Source: Stenocarpella maydis (lineage: Eukaryota > Ascomycota > Sordariomycetes > Diaporthales > Diaporthaceae). Taken from it: a stretch of DNA of 16,749 nucleotides. This document shows positions 1-8,844 of the stretch, piece by piece (the first letter of the stretch is position 1; each line of letters opens with the position of its first letter). Where the stretch lies: the NCBI GenBank assembly GCA_002270565.1, contig NQMI01000085.1:1-16749 (forward strand), in the 5' to 3' direction. The notes below the pieces were generated by a model. The model saw only the letters and a program-made list of their open reading frames with translations. It had not been told where the DNA came from and searched no databases. The translations under genes and the position numbers were made by a program.

Positions 1-790
1 AGACACATACATACGCGAACGCGGATGTGGGGTGGCCCGAATCAGGGGGTGGCCCGAATGTGGGCCCCCCACGTTATAGCAAAGCGGAAGGGCAAGTTCC
101 TCGCTATGCTTGATAAAGAATTGGAGCCTAGTGACTGGCTGATATTCTAGGATCGTTTGATATCGAAATCCACTTGGCCATCGTGGGTGTAAGACGGCAA
201 GATGTGCAGGAGGCCGACTTGATGGAATGGGCAGAGCACCTGACAAGAGCCCCTGGCTATTGTGTTTTCTTATCTAACGCTGCGTCTTTGAGCGTTTACG
301 GCTGTATGGAGGGACCGCCGCAGCTCCTCTGTCTTATAGAAAACGGAAGGGAATTGTGACCAGATTCAAGGGCCAAACCACCTAAAACGAAACCAATGAT
401 GCCATAAGCCCCTTTATATCATATAATCGCAATGGGGCTGCAGGGTTCTCAGAGGGTTTAAAGGACTAGGGCTTATTTCAGGGTAGCTTTTTTCTTATCT
501 CCCCAAATGCTTGGAAATACCAACAGTTTCCCTAGGGGCTGGGCCCAAGTTAAAAGCTGGGTCGGCGGATGATAGCTGATACATTGCCCGCCAGGGCCTC
601 AGATGGAATACCTTAGCTAGCTAGCCTTCAACTACTTACCTCAGAGCCGTGCTTGGATGTAAACGATAACGTTGGCACAGGAGGCTCAGCCCGCGATCCA
701 GGACTCATGAGAGCATGGTGGGCCGGAAAATGGTTCATGAGGACAACATGAGTCGGGCATGCCTGATATCAGGGGAGGCCTAGGTGCCTT
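1..790. other. Gene-free left flank
   Basis: No reading frame here has coding character. The longest ones are about 60 codons, start at non-ATG codons and resemble no family I know. The first 60 bases hold a direct repeat, listed separately, and TAGC occurs three times in a row at 614-625. A small AT-richer patch lies at about 360-500. I see no tRNA A/B-box pair. Nothing else can be supported. Confidence 0.6.
29..59. repeat. 14-base direct repeat with 3-base spacer
   Basis: GGGGTGGCCCGAAT occurs at 29-42 and again, identically, at 46-59, giving a 17-base period. It is followed by a GC block (GTGGGCCCCCCACG). Closely spaced GC-rich direct repeats like this are common in the terminal regions of fungal DNA transposons, where the transposase binds. 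No inverted partner copy is visible in the window, so an element, if present, would have to extend to the left of the window. That interpretation is inference; the repeat itself is directly seen. Confidence 0.6.
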
Positions 791-1190
791 CAGCTGCTCG
801 TTGAGCATGGCGTAGACGTGGGCCTGGACGGCCGCAACTATGAACATTCGCCTCAAGCGGTATCCACGCTGCACCCGTGACCGCAACTTGGCCGCGCCGA
901 GCTGCTGCTGCTGGGCGTGTTTCCCGGTATCGTAGTCAGCAAGCTAGGGTGCCCACGGGTGTGTTTCCAGCTCTCGGACAGGCAGCGGCCTACTCTGGCC
1001 AGACGGATACGGTGCGTATCACTGTTGGACACGACCCCGTGCAGGCAGATGTTCACGTCCGGGAGGCCGTTGCCGCCGCACTCCGAATGCGGCTATCTTG
1101 GAAAGGAGAGAAAGGGGGGTGGGGGGGGGGTATCGTCCGGATGTTGCGGGGTTGTGGAGCTCAGGCAGACTACGAGTTAAGGGAGACTCT
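791..1190 (+). pseudogene. Decayed ankyrin-repeat gene fragment
   Basis: Three pieces read like consecutive fungal ankyrin repeats. QLLVEHGVDV is encoded at 791-820, matching the LLL-HGADV end of a repeat. ALGQAAAYSGQTDTVRI is at 970-1020, matching the ALQAAAYSGHLDTVRLLL pattern of fungal ankyrin arrays, and is followed by QADVHV. IVRMLRGCGAQADYE is at 1132-1176, matching IVRMLLDRGAQAD. The first piece is in a different frame from the other two, and its frame has a TGA at 878-880 before AELLLLG, so at least one stop and one frameshift have accumulated. A G-rich tract (G6-T-G10, 1114-1130) interrupts the array between pieces two and three. No start, N-terminal effector domain or splice pattern restores it. 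It is probably a remnant of a NACHT-ankyrin or similar ankyrin gene; the parent type is inferred. Confidence 0.55.
1114..1130 (+). repeat. G-rich homopolymer tract
   Basis: Six G residues, one T, then ten G residues. It lies inside the ankyrin relic, where it has probably expanded and helped to disrupt the repeat. Such tracts are also error-prone in sequencing, so the exact length is uncertain. Confidence 0.85.
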
Positions 1191-1948
1191 GAGCAGCTGT
1201 GGCTGTAGCAAACGGAGCGGGAGAAGCAACGTTTACTCGGTGGGTGGCTCTTACTACACAAGCAGTAGTTACGAAGGGGACGCAAGGGCACGGTATGAAA
1301 ACCTTGGAAGTCTCAAGGTTGAGACCGGGAATGAGACCCCAGCAGACGGACTAGCTGCCTGAATAGAAAAAAGGACGACAGCCAACCGCCCCAGAAGCGC
1401 GGAAGGGTGATCATGGTGGAAGGCCACCTAGGTGAGGAGGCAGTGGTCTGGAGGCAAGTGGTATGCAAGAACACCACGTAACAAATAGGTTGATATCAAC
1501 GGACTGATTGATACTTGAACACTGGAGAATCAATCCCAATATGAAATTAAGGTTAGATACGAGCGGCGGCAGTCGATATCAAGTAGTCAGTATGGAATCT
1601 GTCTCTATTGTGGCGCAACCTTGGAAGTAATCAGTGCTCGAATACTCGACGTCGGAAATGGACGTAGGACAGTATCGAATGTAGTTTTCACCTCGGGATT
1701 GGGGAACAGCGCGGCACATAGTTATATCCATGAGTAGTACGTAAACGCGCGGTGAACAGGAAAGTAGCAGCACTTGAGGGCAGAGCTAAGAACAAGCCTC
1801 TCCTTGTTGCCGTCACAAAGCCCTAGCGAAGTTGAAAGTTCGGGATCAAGAGCATAGTGTAGGACGCAACGCTGGCTCCAGATAACGCTGCAACCGAGGC
1901 GCGCCACACCAAACAAAGCCTTACATGACATCGACCCACCACCACACA
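1191..1948. other. Intergenic stretch downstream of the EthD gene
   Basis: No supported gene. A 12-base perfect palindrome, GTTGATATCAAC, lies at 1489-1500. The open frames of 60-76 codons on the minus strand (for example 1722-1952) show no domain and have cysteine-rich, random-looking composition. The part next to 1949 should contain the 3' untranslated region of the minus-strand EthD gene. Confidence 0.6.
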
Positions 1949-2574
1949 TCACCCCATGTCCGGCTCGGGGTGCAGCCGCGAGTGCAGGCCCTCAATCCTG
2001 CCGCTGAGCTCCTCGAAACGGCGGCGCCACTTCTTGACCTCGTCGGGCTTCGTGGTGACGCCGGCCACGCTGGCCCCGTCGTTGACAAAGGTGAGCATCG
2101 TGCCGTGCAGGGTGGCGACCACGCCGCGGCCCGGCGCCTCCGTGTCCAGCAGCTCGGCCGAGTCCGGAGCGAGGACCTGCGCGATATAAGGGCTCTTGAA
2201 CGCCTTCTTGTACACCTCGAGAGAGGAGACCAAAAACATGACAATGCTGTCGAACTCGACGGGCTCGCCCGAGGAGGTGGCGTTGGGCGGTGTCAGCTCG
2301 GGGGACCATGACGGGATCACCTTGCCCGATGCGCGTATCTGCGGGGAGACGGGATAGGTGAGCAACTATGGACATGATAACCATGACCTCGGCTGTTCAG
2401 ATAGGGGCGGTAAGAGCTCACCTGCTGGTATCGTCTGACACCGGAGCCCTCGGCGAATGGGATGAACTTTGGCGCGTGGACGGTCTGCCACTGCTCCCAG
2501 AACTGCTCTCTCGTGAGCTTTGGGTTTCGCTTGACGTACTGGATGACCTGGACGAATCCTGTGTCCGGAGCCAT
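1949..2574 (-). CDS. EthD-domain protein (dimeric alpha/beta barrel fold)
   Basis: Two exons, 2574-2422 and 2338-1949, flank an 83-base intron (2339-2421; donor GTGAGC, acceptor CCCCGCAG). The joined frame gives 180 residues ending in TGA. Residues 6-51 match the start of the EthD domain (Pfam PF07110): a beta strand (FVQVIQYVKR), then NPKLTREQFWEQWQTVHAP with the conserved W and His33, then GVRRYQQ. The second half keeps the family pattern of an FDS strand followed by FKSPYIAQVLAPDSAELLD. The start at 2574 was chosen because the domain begins directly after it; an in-frame ATG 11 codons upstream adds only an unremarkable leader. A TATA-like TTTAAA lies about 130 bases upstream. Fungal EthD proteins often assist polyketide pathways as small decarboxylase or dehydratase-like enzymes, but no synthase is nearby, so substrate and role are unknown. 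No signal peptide, so probably cytosolic. Confidence 0.88.
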
Positions 2575-2703
2575 GGCAGGCAAACGTAGAAGTGTGGTAC
2601 AGGTCAACTTCCTTGAGGCACCGGGGGTCCAATTGATTATTTTCTGCAGAGTGATGTTTCGTTCCTGAGCGATGGACCACAGTCTTGAGCGGAGAGGGAG
2701 GGG

Positions 2704-2709
2704 TTTAAA
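2704..2709 (-). promoter_or_regulatory. TATA-like element upstream of the EthD gene
   Basis: TTTAAA, self-complementary, lies 130 bases upstream of the EthD start codon. With the usual 30-60 base offset this gives a 5' leader of roughly 70-100 bases. The assignment rests on position and composition only. Confidence 0.3.
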
Positions 2710-4173
2710 TGCGTGTGCCAGGTGCCGATGGCTGCGAGGAGGGGTTTCGAGACGTGGTGGAGAAGAGCTCTACACTAGCAGCTCTGCCTCCTTCAAGGCC
2801 AAGTGGATCATGGGATCCGGTGGCCCGACAAGTCCGACACCAAGGCTGGGGAAGCTGGGGAAGCTGGATCGCTCCACGTGCCACACATCACGACCAGGAT
2901 AGCCTTGTTAGTCGACGAGATAAAGCACGGCACGGACCGTTGAGATTCCTCTGATAACCCCCTTCCTGCTGGGCTGTCCCCACTTCCCATAGTCTATCAC
3001 TATGCCTCAGCGTGCGGAGTGCTTCCAAGAGCTCCGCTTGCAGCCAAGTTAAGCCCAACACTAATTTTTGTTTCCAATCATGTCTCACCTTGCCTGCGTG
3101 GCGGGCGAGAGGGGCCTTCTTGGCGTTTCGTGTCAAGAATTAGGGTGGATATTAGCCGTCGATAGAAGAACAGAAGCACAAGGTCTGAGAGGTAATCTGT
3201 GATGCTGCTCTTGTGGGTGGCTAAGCTTATCTAATAAGCGACAGACAATCCCGTGGCTTGAGCCTTTCGTGACGGCCAATCAGCTTCTGAATGGCTTTCT
3301 CAATACCTAGGCAAGAACACTAGCTGCCTACAAATCTTATGGCTTCTTCTCCCCTCGCCCAAACGGTTCTGTGCAGGAATAAGGCACCCTCCCAGAGCAT
3401 GAGAACACGGCAACCGGCGACCTGGCTGTAGGAACAAGAGACCTCACCGGTTTGCCGGCATGTCCACATGTCAAGGTAGGAGCAGCTCCTAGAGCTGGCG
3501 AGACCGATAGAGCGGGGGGTTGAGGCGTATCTGGGCCACCTGAGGATTGCTGAGAACGCCTTTTACCGTGGTACTTGTGGGAGGGCGTTACAATAACCTT
3601 GTGTTTAAAAAAAAAAACATATGGCAGATGCGAGTCGCCTCGGCGACGGGACCCCGAATGGAGACTTAGTCACGCACCCTGATCCAGATCCCAAGCTGGG
3701 CTTGTGGCTCAAGCCCAACGAGTCACAGTCTGAACTGCCGAGTATATACCGGGGAAGGAGTTGTCACGCCATCCGTGGATGGTATCTTGTTTTTCTCCAT
3801 ACCGCCTCGAGAATCCGGCGATTGGCCTGACAGTCTCGGTAAAGAGCTTAGGGTATGCAGATGGGTGACTGTCTTGCTCTTGGTAGCCGGTTCCTACCCA
3901 ATTCTGGATACTGGCACAACTCAAAGCGATGAAGGGTTTGGCAAAGGCGAGTATGTGATGTTGCAGAGTTCATCCAGGTTGAATCCTCGTCGCTTGTGCC
4001 TTGCTCTAAGGCACTCCAGTTTGTGCCAATTCGTCAGGATTTCCAAACTGACCGCGATAACCGGACCTAAGCTCGCATATGGATGGCACAGATTTCAACA
4101 GATTTCTCTTTTACCAGAAAGGAAGCACAAATGTCCCTCAAAGACTCCCGCTCCACACTGGACACCCAGGCTC
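2710..4173. other. Gene-free stretch between the EthD and vWA genes
   Basis: No gene is supported. Visible details are a CACGTG E-box-like hexamer in the 2870s, a duplicated GGGGAAGCTG (around 2847-2866), a CCAAT motif near 3275 and an eleven-base A run at 3607-3617. The plus-strand frame that runs into 4174-4635 is the antisense of the vWA gene. No transposase or other relic could be recognised by eye on either strand. Confidence 0.55.
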
Positions 4174-5121
4174 TTATTCCCTCTCAGCCCTCAGGACCTG
4201 GGCCCCACCTTGCAGGCGCAGCTCCGAGCTCCTCGTGTCGAGCTTCTTGACGACGGCGCCCAGGACGACCTTGAGGAGCTCGTCGCCCGACAGCTCGCCC
4301 TCGCCGACGCCCCTGTAGGTGACCGTGTCGACGATGTCGCGGACCTTGGCCTCCTTGTAGAGCTGGTCATCGAGGTAGTCGAAGGTCTTCTGGCGCTCCA
4401 TGTTGGGGCCGCCGAGGCGGAACAGCTGGATGCCCACCTGATGCGGCGGCGCGTTTGCGGCGTCCAGCTCGCGGGCGATGTTGACGATTGGCGTCTTGAT
4501 GTCGTCGTCGAAGGCGCCGGCCGTCAGCACGATCAGGTTCAGCGCCGCGCTCTCCTCACCCGCCTTGAACTTCTCAATGTACCACTCCAGCAGCTTCCCA
4601 CTAATAGCATCAAGTCAGCGGCTACCAGACGATAGAGTGGCTCGTAGGCCCTGGGCCAGGGCGAGGCCGGGGCAAGGGGGCGTTGAGAAAGCTGCTTACA
4701 GTCGTGCACCGATGTTGCACTTGCCGGCGGGCTTGACCTTCTCTGTGAAGATGGAGCTGACCTCCTTGCCCTTCTCCGTGAGCAACATGCCCCCAACGAA
4801 GCCGCCGATGCGGGTGTAGCCCGTCTTTCGGATGGACTTGAACTGGCCGAGAAGTCCGCCCGGCTTATCTACGCAGGGGTCTGCTTAGTGCCATGTCTCA
4901 AAACCCCGTACGCGAGCGACAAGGGAATTCTCACGGTTGACGAAGTAGAGGTCGATGCCATCCGGATCGTGCTGAGCGCAGATGGGGGCGACCTTCTCGA
5001 TGAGGTGCTGGACGTCCTTCCAGTATGGTGCCATGGCGGCCGAGTCATCGATGATGAACATGGTGTCGAAGCATCGCAGCCAGTCGAGACTCTGCTCGTC
5101 GATGCCGTCGAGGTTCGCCAT
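4174..5121 (-). CDS. von Willebrand factor A-domain protein with degenerate MIDAS
   Basis: Three exons: 5121-4935, 4868-4700 and 4600-4174. The introns are 4869-4934 (66 bases, donor GTGAGA, acceptor GTAG) and 4601-4699 (99 bases, donor GTAAGC, CTGAC branch point, acceptor TTAG). The joined frame is 260 residues. It follows the fungal stand-alone vWA pattern: CFDTMFIIDDSAAM (residues 17-30), DGIDLYFVNH (54-63), GARLGKLLEWY (116-126), LIVLTAGAFDDD (141-152) and VGIQLFRLG...FDYLDDQL (174-199). A vWA domain normally holds a metal ion through the MIDAS residues DxSxS, a Thr, and an Asp. Here these sites read D25-D-S27-A-A29, KCNIG (112-116) where TPTG is usual, and TAG (145-147) where TDG is usual. 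The domain is therefore recognisable but probably does not bind metal in the normal way. No signal peptide or membrane segment, so likely intracellular. Partner and process are unknown. The upstream leader is rich in CACTCAC-type repeats (5201-5242). Confidence 0.85.
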
Positions 5122-7104
5122 GGTGAAGGGACGGGTGAGGTGCCGGAGGGGAAGAGCAAGCTGATGGATGCCACGGGTATGGTTTTCTGGGTGGCGCGGG
5201 GTGAGTGAGTGAAGCGAGTGAGAGTGCCTGTGAGCGTGAGTCCAATGTGAGACGCGGCGCTGCAGCGTGGGTGTTGGTGTTTGTATGACCGGCTCAGCTG
5301 ATTGAGTGGGCGGTCAGACGTTCAACATGTCAGGGGCAAATTGAACGGCGATGCTGGCCTATTGGAAGACGGCTTATCAGTCCCCACTCAAAAGCGGTGT
5401 TGCCAATTCTGCTCCACGCACAGGGCAGGTATCCGCTGATCTCTGCGAACCGAGATCCGGTCGACTGGTAGACCAGGGGTTGATGATGATGGGCTCCGGC
5501 TGGGCCCGTATACGTGGTGTCGTATACGTGTACCGCGGCGCATGAGAGCTGGCTACGAGGTTGAGCTGGGCATGCTCAGGTGGCGGGCGACTTGGAGAGA
5601 TCGGGTGAGGCTTGTTATTAATGCAGACAGGGGACCAGGTCCGCCAGAGCCAAAGGCTCGTGCCCAAGGCTTCCGGTTCATGCCCTGATTCTCAAACGCC
5701 CGAGACCCTTATTACCCTTCCATGTGGCAGCGATTGATCGGACTCGACCCGGAATTCGGCACCGCAGCGGCCACGCATTGGCGGGGTCGGCACGGCGGCT
5801 CCATAAATACACACCAACACTGGCGGGGTAATTACACTCTATTAGTGTAGTTCTGCAGGAAGTATTCGGCAACCTCACCTGCCACCTGCTGGGTCCAATA
5901 TAGAAATTTTGGCTGTACTACATTGATACCGTCGTTTGAGTGTGATCGCCTACAATATTGGCCATCCAGGCGGCAGCGAGATGGCCTCTTACAAAAATAG
6001 ATGGACCCGTCCTAGAGCCAGCCTCCACAGCAGCACTAACACGGGACAATCTATCAGTCCATCAATATGCAGGCACGCACAGACACCGAGATACTGCCAG
6101 AGCCCACTGGCTGTGTCGTATATTGCACCTAAATCCGTGTCAAGACCGTGGCTTTCCCCCGTTATGCAATGAGATGCTTTCCTCGACCGCTTCTGACGCA
6201 GCTTGATATACGGATGGCTCAGTCCATAAAACGTGCTGAGGCGTGATGCAGCATGATCATACTGATGGCATACTTCCCAACAGCCCCCTGTGCAACTTCC
6301 TGCTTCAAGACAGCCACGGGTCAGTTACAAAAGCAATTCTCGATACTTCAGAGGAGAGCCACCCTCGGTGTGAACAGTAGGCCTGCCCTATTCTGTATAG
6401 AACAGTACGCAATAAGATGCAGTCTCGGTCCTTTTTAGCGGAATCTGTCATCCCCAAATAGGGGGTTAGTGCCCTAGGGCGGTACACTGTATTTAAAGTT
6501 CATCGCTCAGCCTGACCAAACCCGTCTTGTATTGCATGCTCCCTTTAGTTTCTTTTCTTTCCTTTTTGTCTTAGGTAAAAGAGCCTGCTCTAGTATATCC
6601 GTGTAAATCTTGGAACGCCCTCAAAGGTTGTCAAGAAGTCAATACAACAGAAGTTGAGGCGAGACCCCGTTCAATATGGAGCCCGGATGGGCAACCCTCC
6701 AAGTTGCTTATAGGCCCTTGCCTGCGACCACCAACCTCAAAAGTGCACCGAGGCACATCCGGAAGAGGCAGAGCTGAGGAGCACATAACCAGATGACCCC
6801 GGCCATTCCGAACATTTAGATCGATGCAGCATGTAAAACCAGTTCTCTAGAGTACTTGTTGAATGCTTGTAAAATCGAACAATGAACCTTGGGAAATCAA
6901 GTATAATCTGCAAAGAAATTTGAGAAGCAGGCTGCAGTGGGCAAGCAAGTTCAGCATCGCAGAATGAGCCTCTCCGGCTTCCGTCGGTCTTCTCTGCCCC
7001 CCCTCCGGGGCTAGCCGAACTCGGCTCCACCGCTCACTGCCGTCACAGCCAGAACCACGACTTCGACTGCTCGCATCACTTGGTGTCTTTTCCGGAAACT
7101 CGCC
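5122..7104. other. Nearly 2-kb gene-free region between divergent vWA and fahA genes
   Basis: This holds the promoters of the vWA gene (leftward) and fahA (rightward). The part nearest vWA (5201-5242) is GTGAGT-rich, which reads as a CA/CT-rich leader on the transcribed strand. A pair of palindrome-containing decamers lies at 5507-5530, and a small hairpin (TACACT/AGTGTA, five-base loop) at 5833-5849. A TATA-like GTATTTAAAG is near 6488, but it is about 600 bases upstream of fahA, too far for its core promoter. The open frames of 60-97 codons show no recognisable domain. Confidence 0.55.
5507..5530. repeat. Paired CGTATACGTG decamers
   Basis: CGTATACGTG occurs at 5507-5516 and 5521-5530, separated by GTGT. 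Each copy contains the perfect palindrome CGTATACG. Two palindromic half-sites in tandem 14 bases apart are typical of a dimer-bound operator, but no transcription factor is identified and the site could be chance. It sits about 390 bases upstream of the vWA start codon. Confidence 0.4.
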
Positions 7105-8467
7105 ATGGCCTCCTCAACTTGGGTCCCAGACATCGGTCCTGAGACCGACTTCTCGCTCGCCAACATCCCCTTCGGCATCGCTACCACATCGGACAATGCT
7201 ACTCCTCGCGCTGTGACCGCCATTGGCAGCTACGTGCTTGACCTGAAGGTACTGCTGGACCAGGAGGATGCTGAAGATGTTTTCCCATACCTCAGAGGCC
7301 ATGGAAACGTCTTTGACTCCCCCACGCTCAACAAATTTGCAGAGCTGGGCAGAGAAATCCACCGGCAGGTGCGCCATACCATCCAGGGCCTGCTGTCCGC
7401 GGACACCAAGCAGCCCGGGTTTCTCAAAGACAATGCAGGGCTGCGTGAAAAGGCACTCGTGCCAAAGTCAAAGGTAAGGATGCACCTGCCAATGCACATT
7501 GGTGACTACACGGACTTCTACGCCGGATACCACCATGCCTTTGGCGTGGGATCCATGTGGCGCGGCCCAGCCAACGCCCTGCAGCCGAATTACACGCACC
7601 TGCCAGTCGGATACCACGGCCGGGCGTCCAGCATCGTCGTCTCGGGCCATCCCATCAAGCGCCCGGTGGGCCAGATAATCCTCGACCCGGCCGCGGAGCC
7701 GAAGCAGCCCACGGTCAGGCCGAGTCAGAAGCTGGACATTGAGCTCGAGCTGGGCTGCTTCATCGCCAGGGGCAACGGGATGGGGACATCCATCGATGTC
7801 AACAAGGCCGACGACCACATCTTCGGCTATGTCCTGCTGAACGACTGGAGCGCGAGGGACATCCAGAACTGGGAGTATGTGCCGCTGGGGCCGTTCAACG
7901 GCAAGAACTTCGCCTCCACTATAAGCCCCTGGGTCATCACGCCTGATGCGCTCGAACCATTCAGGAGCAGGGGGATCGAGCTGGAGGGCCGGCCGGAGCT
8001 GCAGGACTACCTCAAGGAGGCAAGGGCGGAAAATGTCTTTGATGTCCGGTGCGAAGTTGACCTGACGAGTAAGTTCTTACCGGCCCGAGTATCTCCCTCG
8101 AATCTTACCGCTGATGGTATTCGAAGCACCCGAGGGCGACACCAGCACAATATCACGAGTTTCCACCAAGAACCTGCTGTGGTCGTTCCCACAGATGCTG
8201 GCACATCACACTCTCGGAGGGTGCCCCATGAGGAGTGGCGACTTGCTTGCCTCGGGTACCATCAGCGGCACGAAGCGCTCCGAGTGCGGCAGCTTGCTGG
8301 AGATGAGCGAGGGTGGGAAGAAAGAGGTCCTGCTTGCCGGCATGGATGCGCGCAAGTTCCTTAAAGACGGGGACACCGTTACGCTGAGGGCGTCGTGCGG
8401 CGAGGATGGCGGGCGGGTTGGTTTTGGTGAATGCGTAGGGAGGATCTTCAGCGCAGAGAGTCGCTAA
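7105..8467 (+). CDS. fahA: Fumarylacetoacetase (fumarylacetoacetate hydrolase)
   Basis: Two exons, 7105-8068 and 8127-8467, flank a 58-base intron (donor GTAAGT, acceptor GAAG). The product is 434 residues, close to the family's usual 420-430. It hydrolyses fumarylacetoacetate to fumarate and acetoacetate, the last step of phenylalanine/tyrosine catabolism through homogentisate. An N-terminal SH3-like domain (about 10-120) precedes the catalytic domain. Active-site residues known from mouse FAH align exactly: D137, Y139 and H144 in GDYTDFYAGYHHA, E213 and E215 in DIELELG, and D247 in LLNDWSARDIQ. PLGPFNGKNFASTISPW (260-276) and, after the splice, HHTLGGC and GDLLASGTISG are also family hallmarks. 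The start ATG sits in a good fungal context (CTCGCCATGG). The intron contains no in-frame stop, so retained transcripts would encode a shifted, longer tail. The other homogentisate-pathway genes are not in the window. Expected to be cytosolic. Confidence 0.97.
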
Positions 8468-8844
8468 GACTTGTAGATGATGCAGGCTCCATTATCACCA
8501 TGTTTTGGCACAACCATGCCTGCCGAGAGTCCGTCTAAACATCCCTAGGCAGATGGCTATCTCCTCAATGCCATGCCTCTCATTAGCAAGCTAAAACCCC
8601 TACTGGAGTCAAAGTTGACAGACGTCAACTGGTGCCAATTTCCGTGCAGGTAGGTAACCGTAGCTGCAATAACTCTACTGTTACTAGATACCAATGTATG
8701 TCAGGAAATCGACGGCGAGTGAACCTGGCACGACTTACCTTGCCTTATTTGATGATGCTTAAGCCGCAAAAGCATCAGACATACCGTACTTTCGGGCCTC
8801 CACCGGCCACTTCGTCTCCTGCTCCCCGGAACCACGCGAATCTC
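8468..8844. other. Intergenic stretch after fahA
   Basis: This should contain the 3' untranslated region of fahA and, from the other side, the tail end of the Erg26-like relic. The only frame of note, 8632-8847 on the plus strand, is about 70 codons without a recognisable domain. I see nothing else. Confidence 0.55.

Noticed and set aside
877..1362. 161-codon open frame as an intact gene
   Set aside because: It covers only parts of ankyrin repeats, includes a G homopolymer region and a random-looking tail, and the preceding repeat is in another frame.
3775..4635. 286-codon plus-strand open frame
   Set aside because: Its second half is antisense to exon 3 of the vWA gene, and the first half has no recognisable domain.
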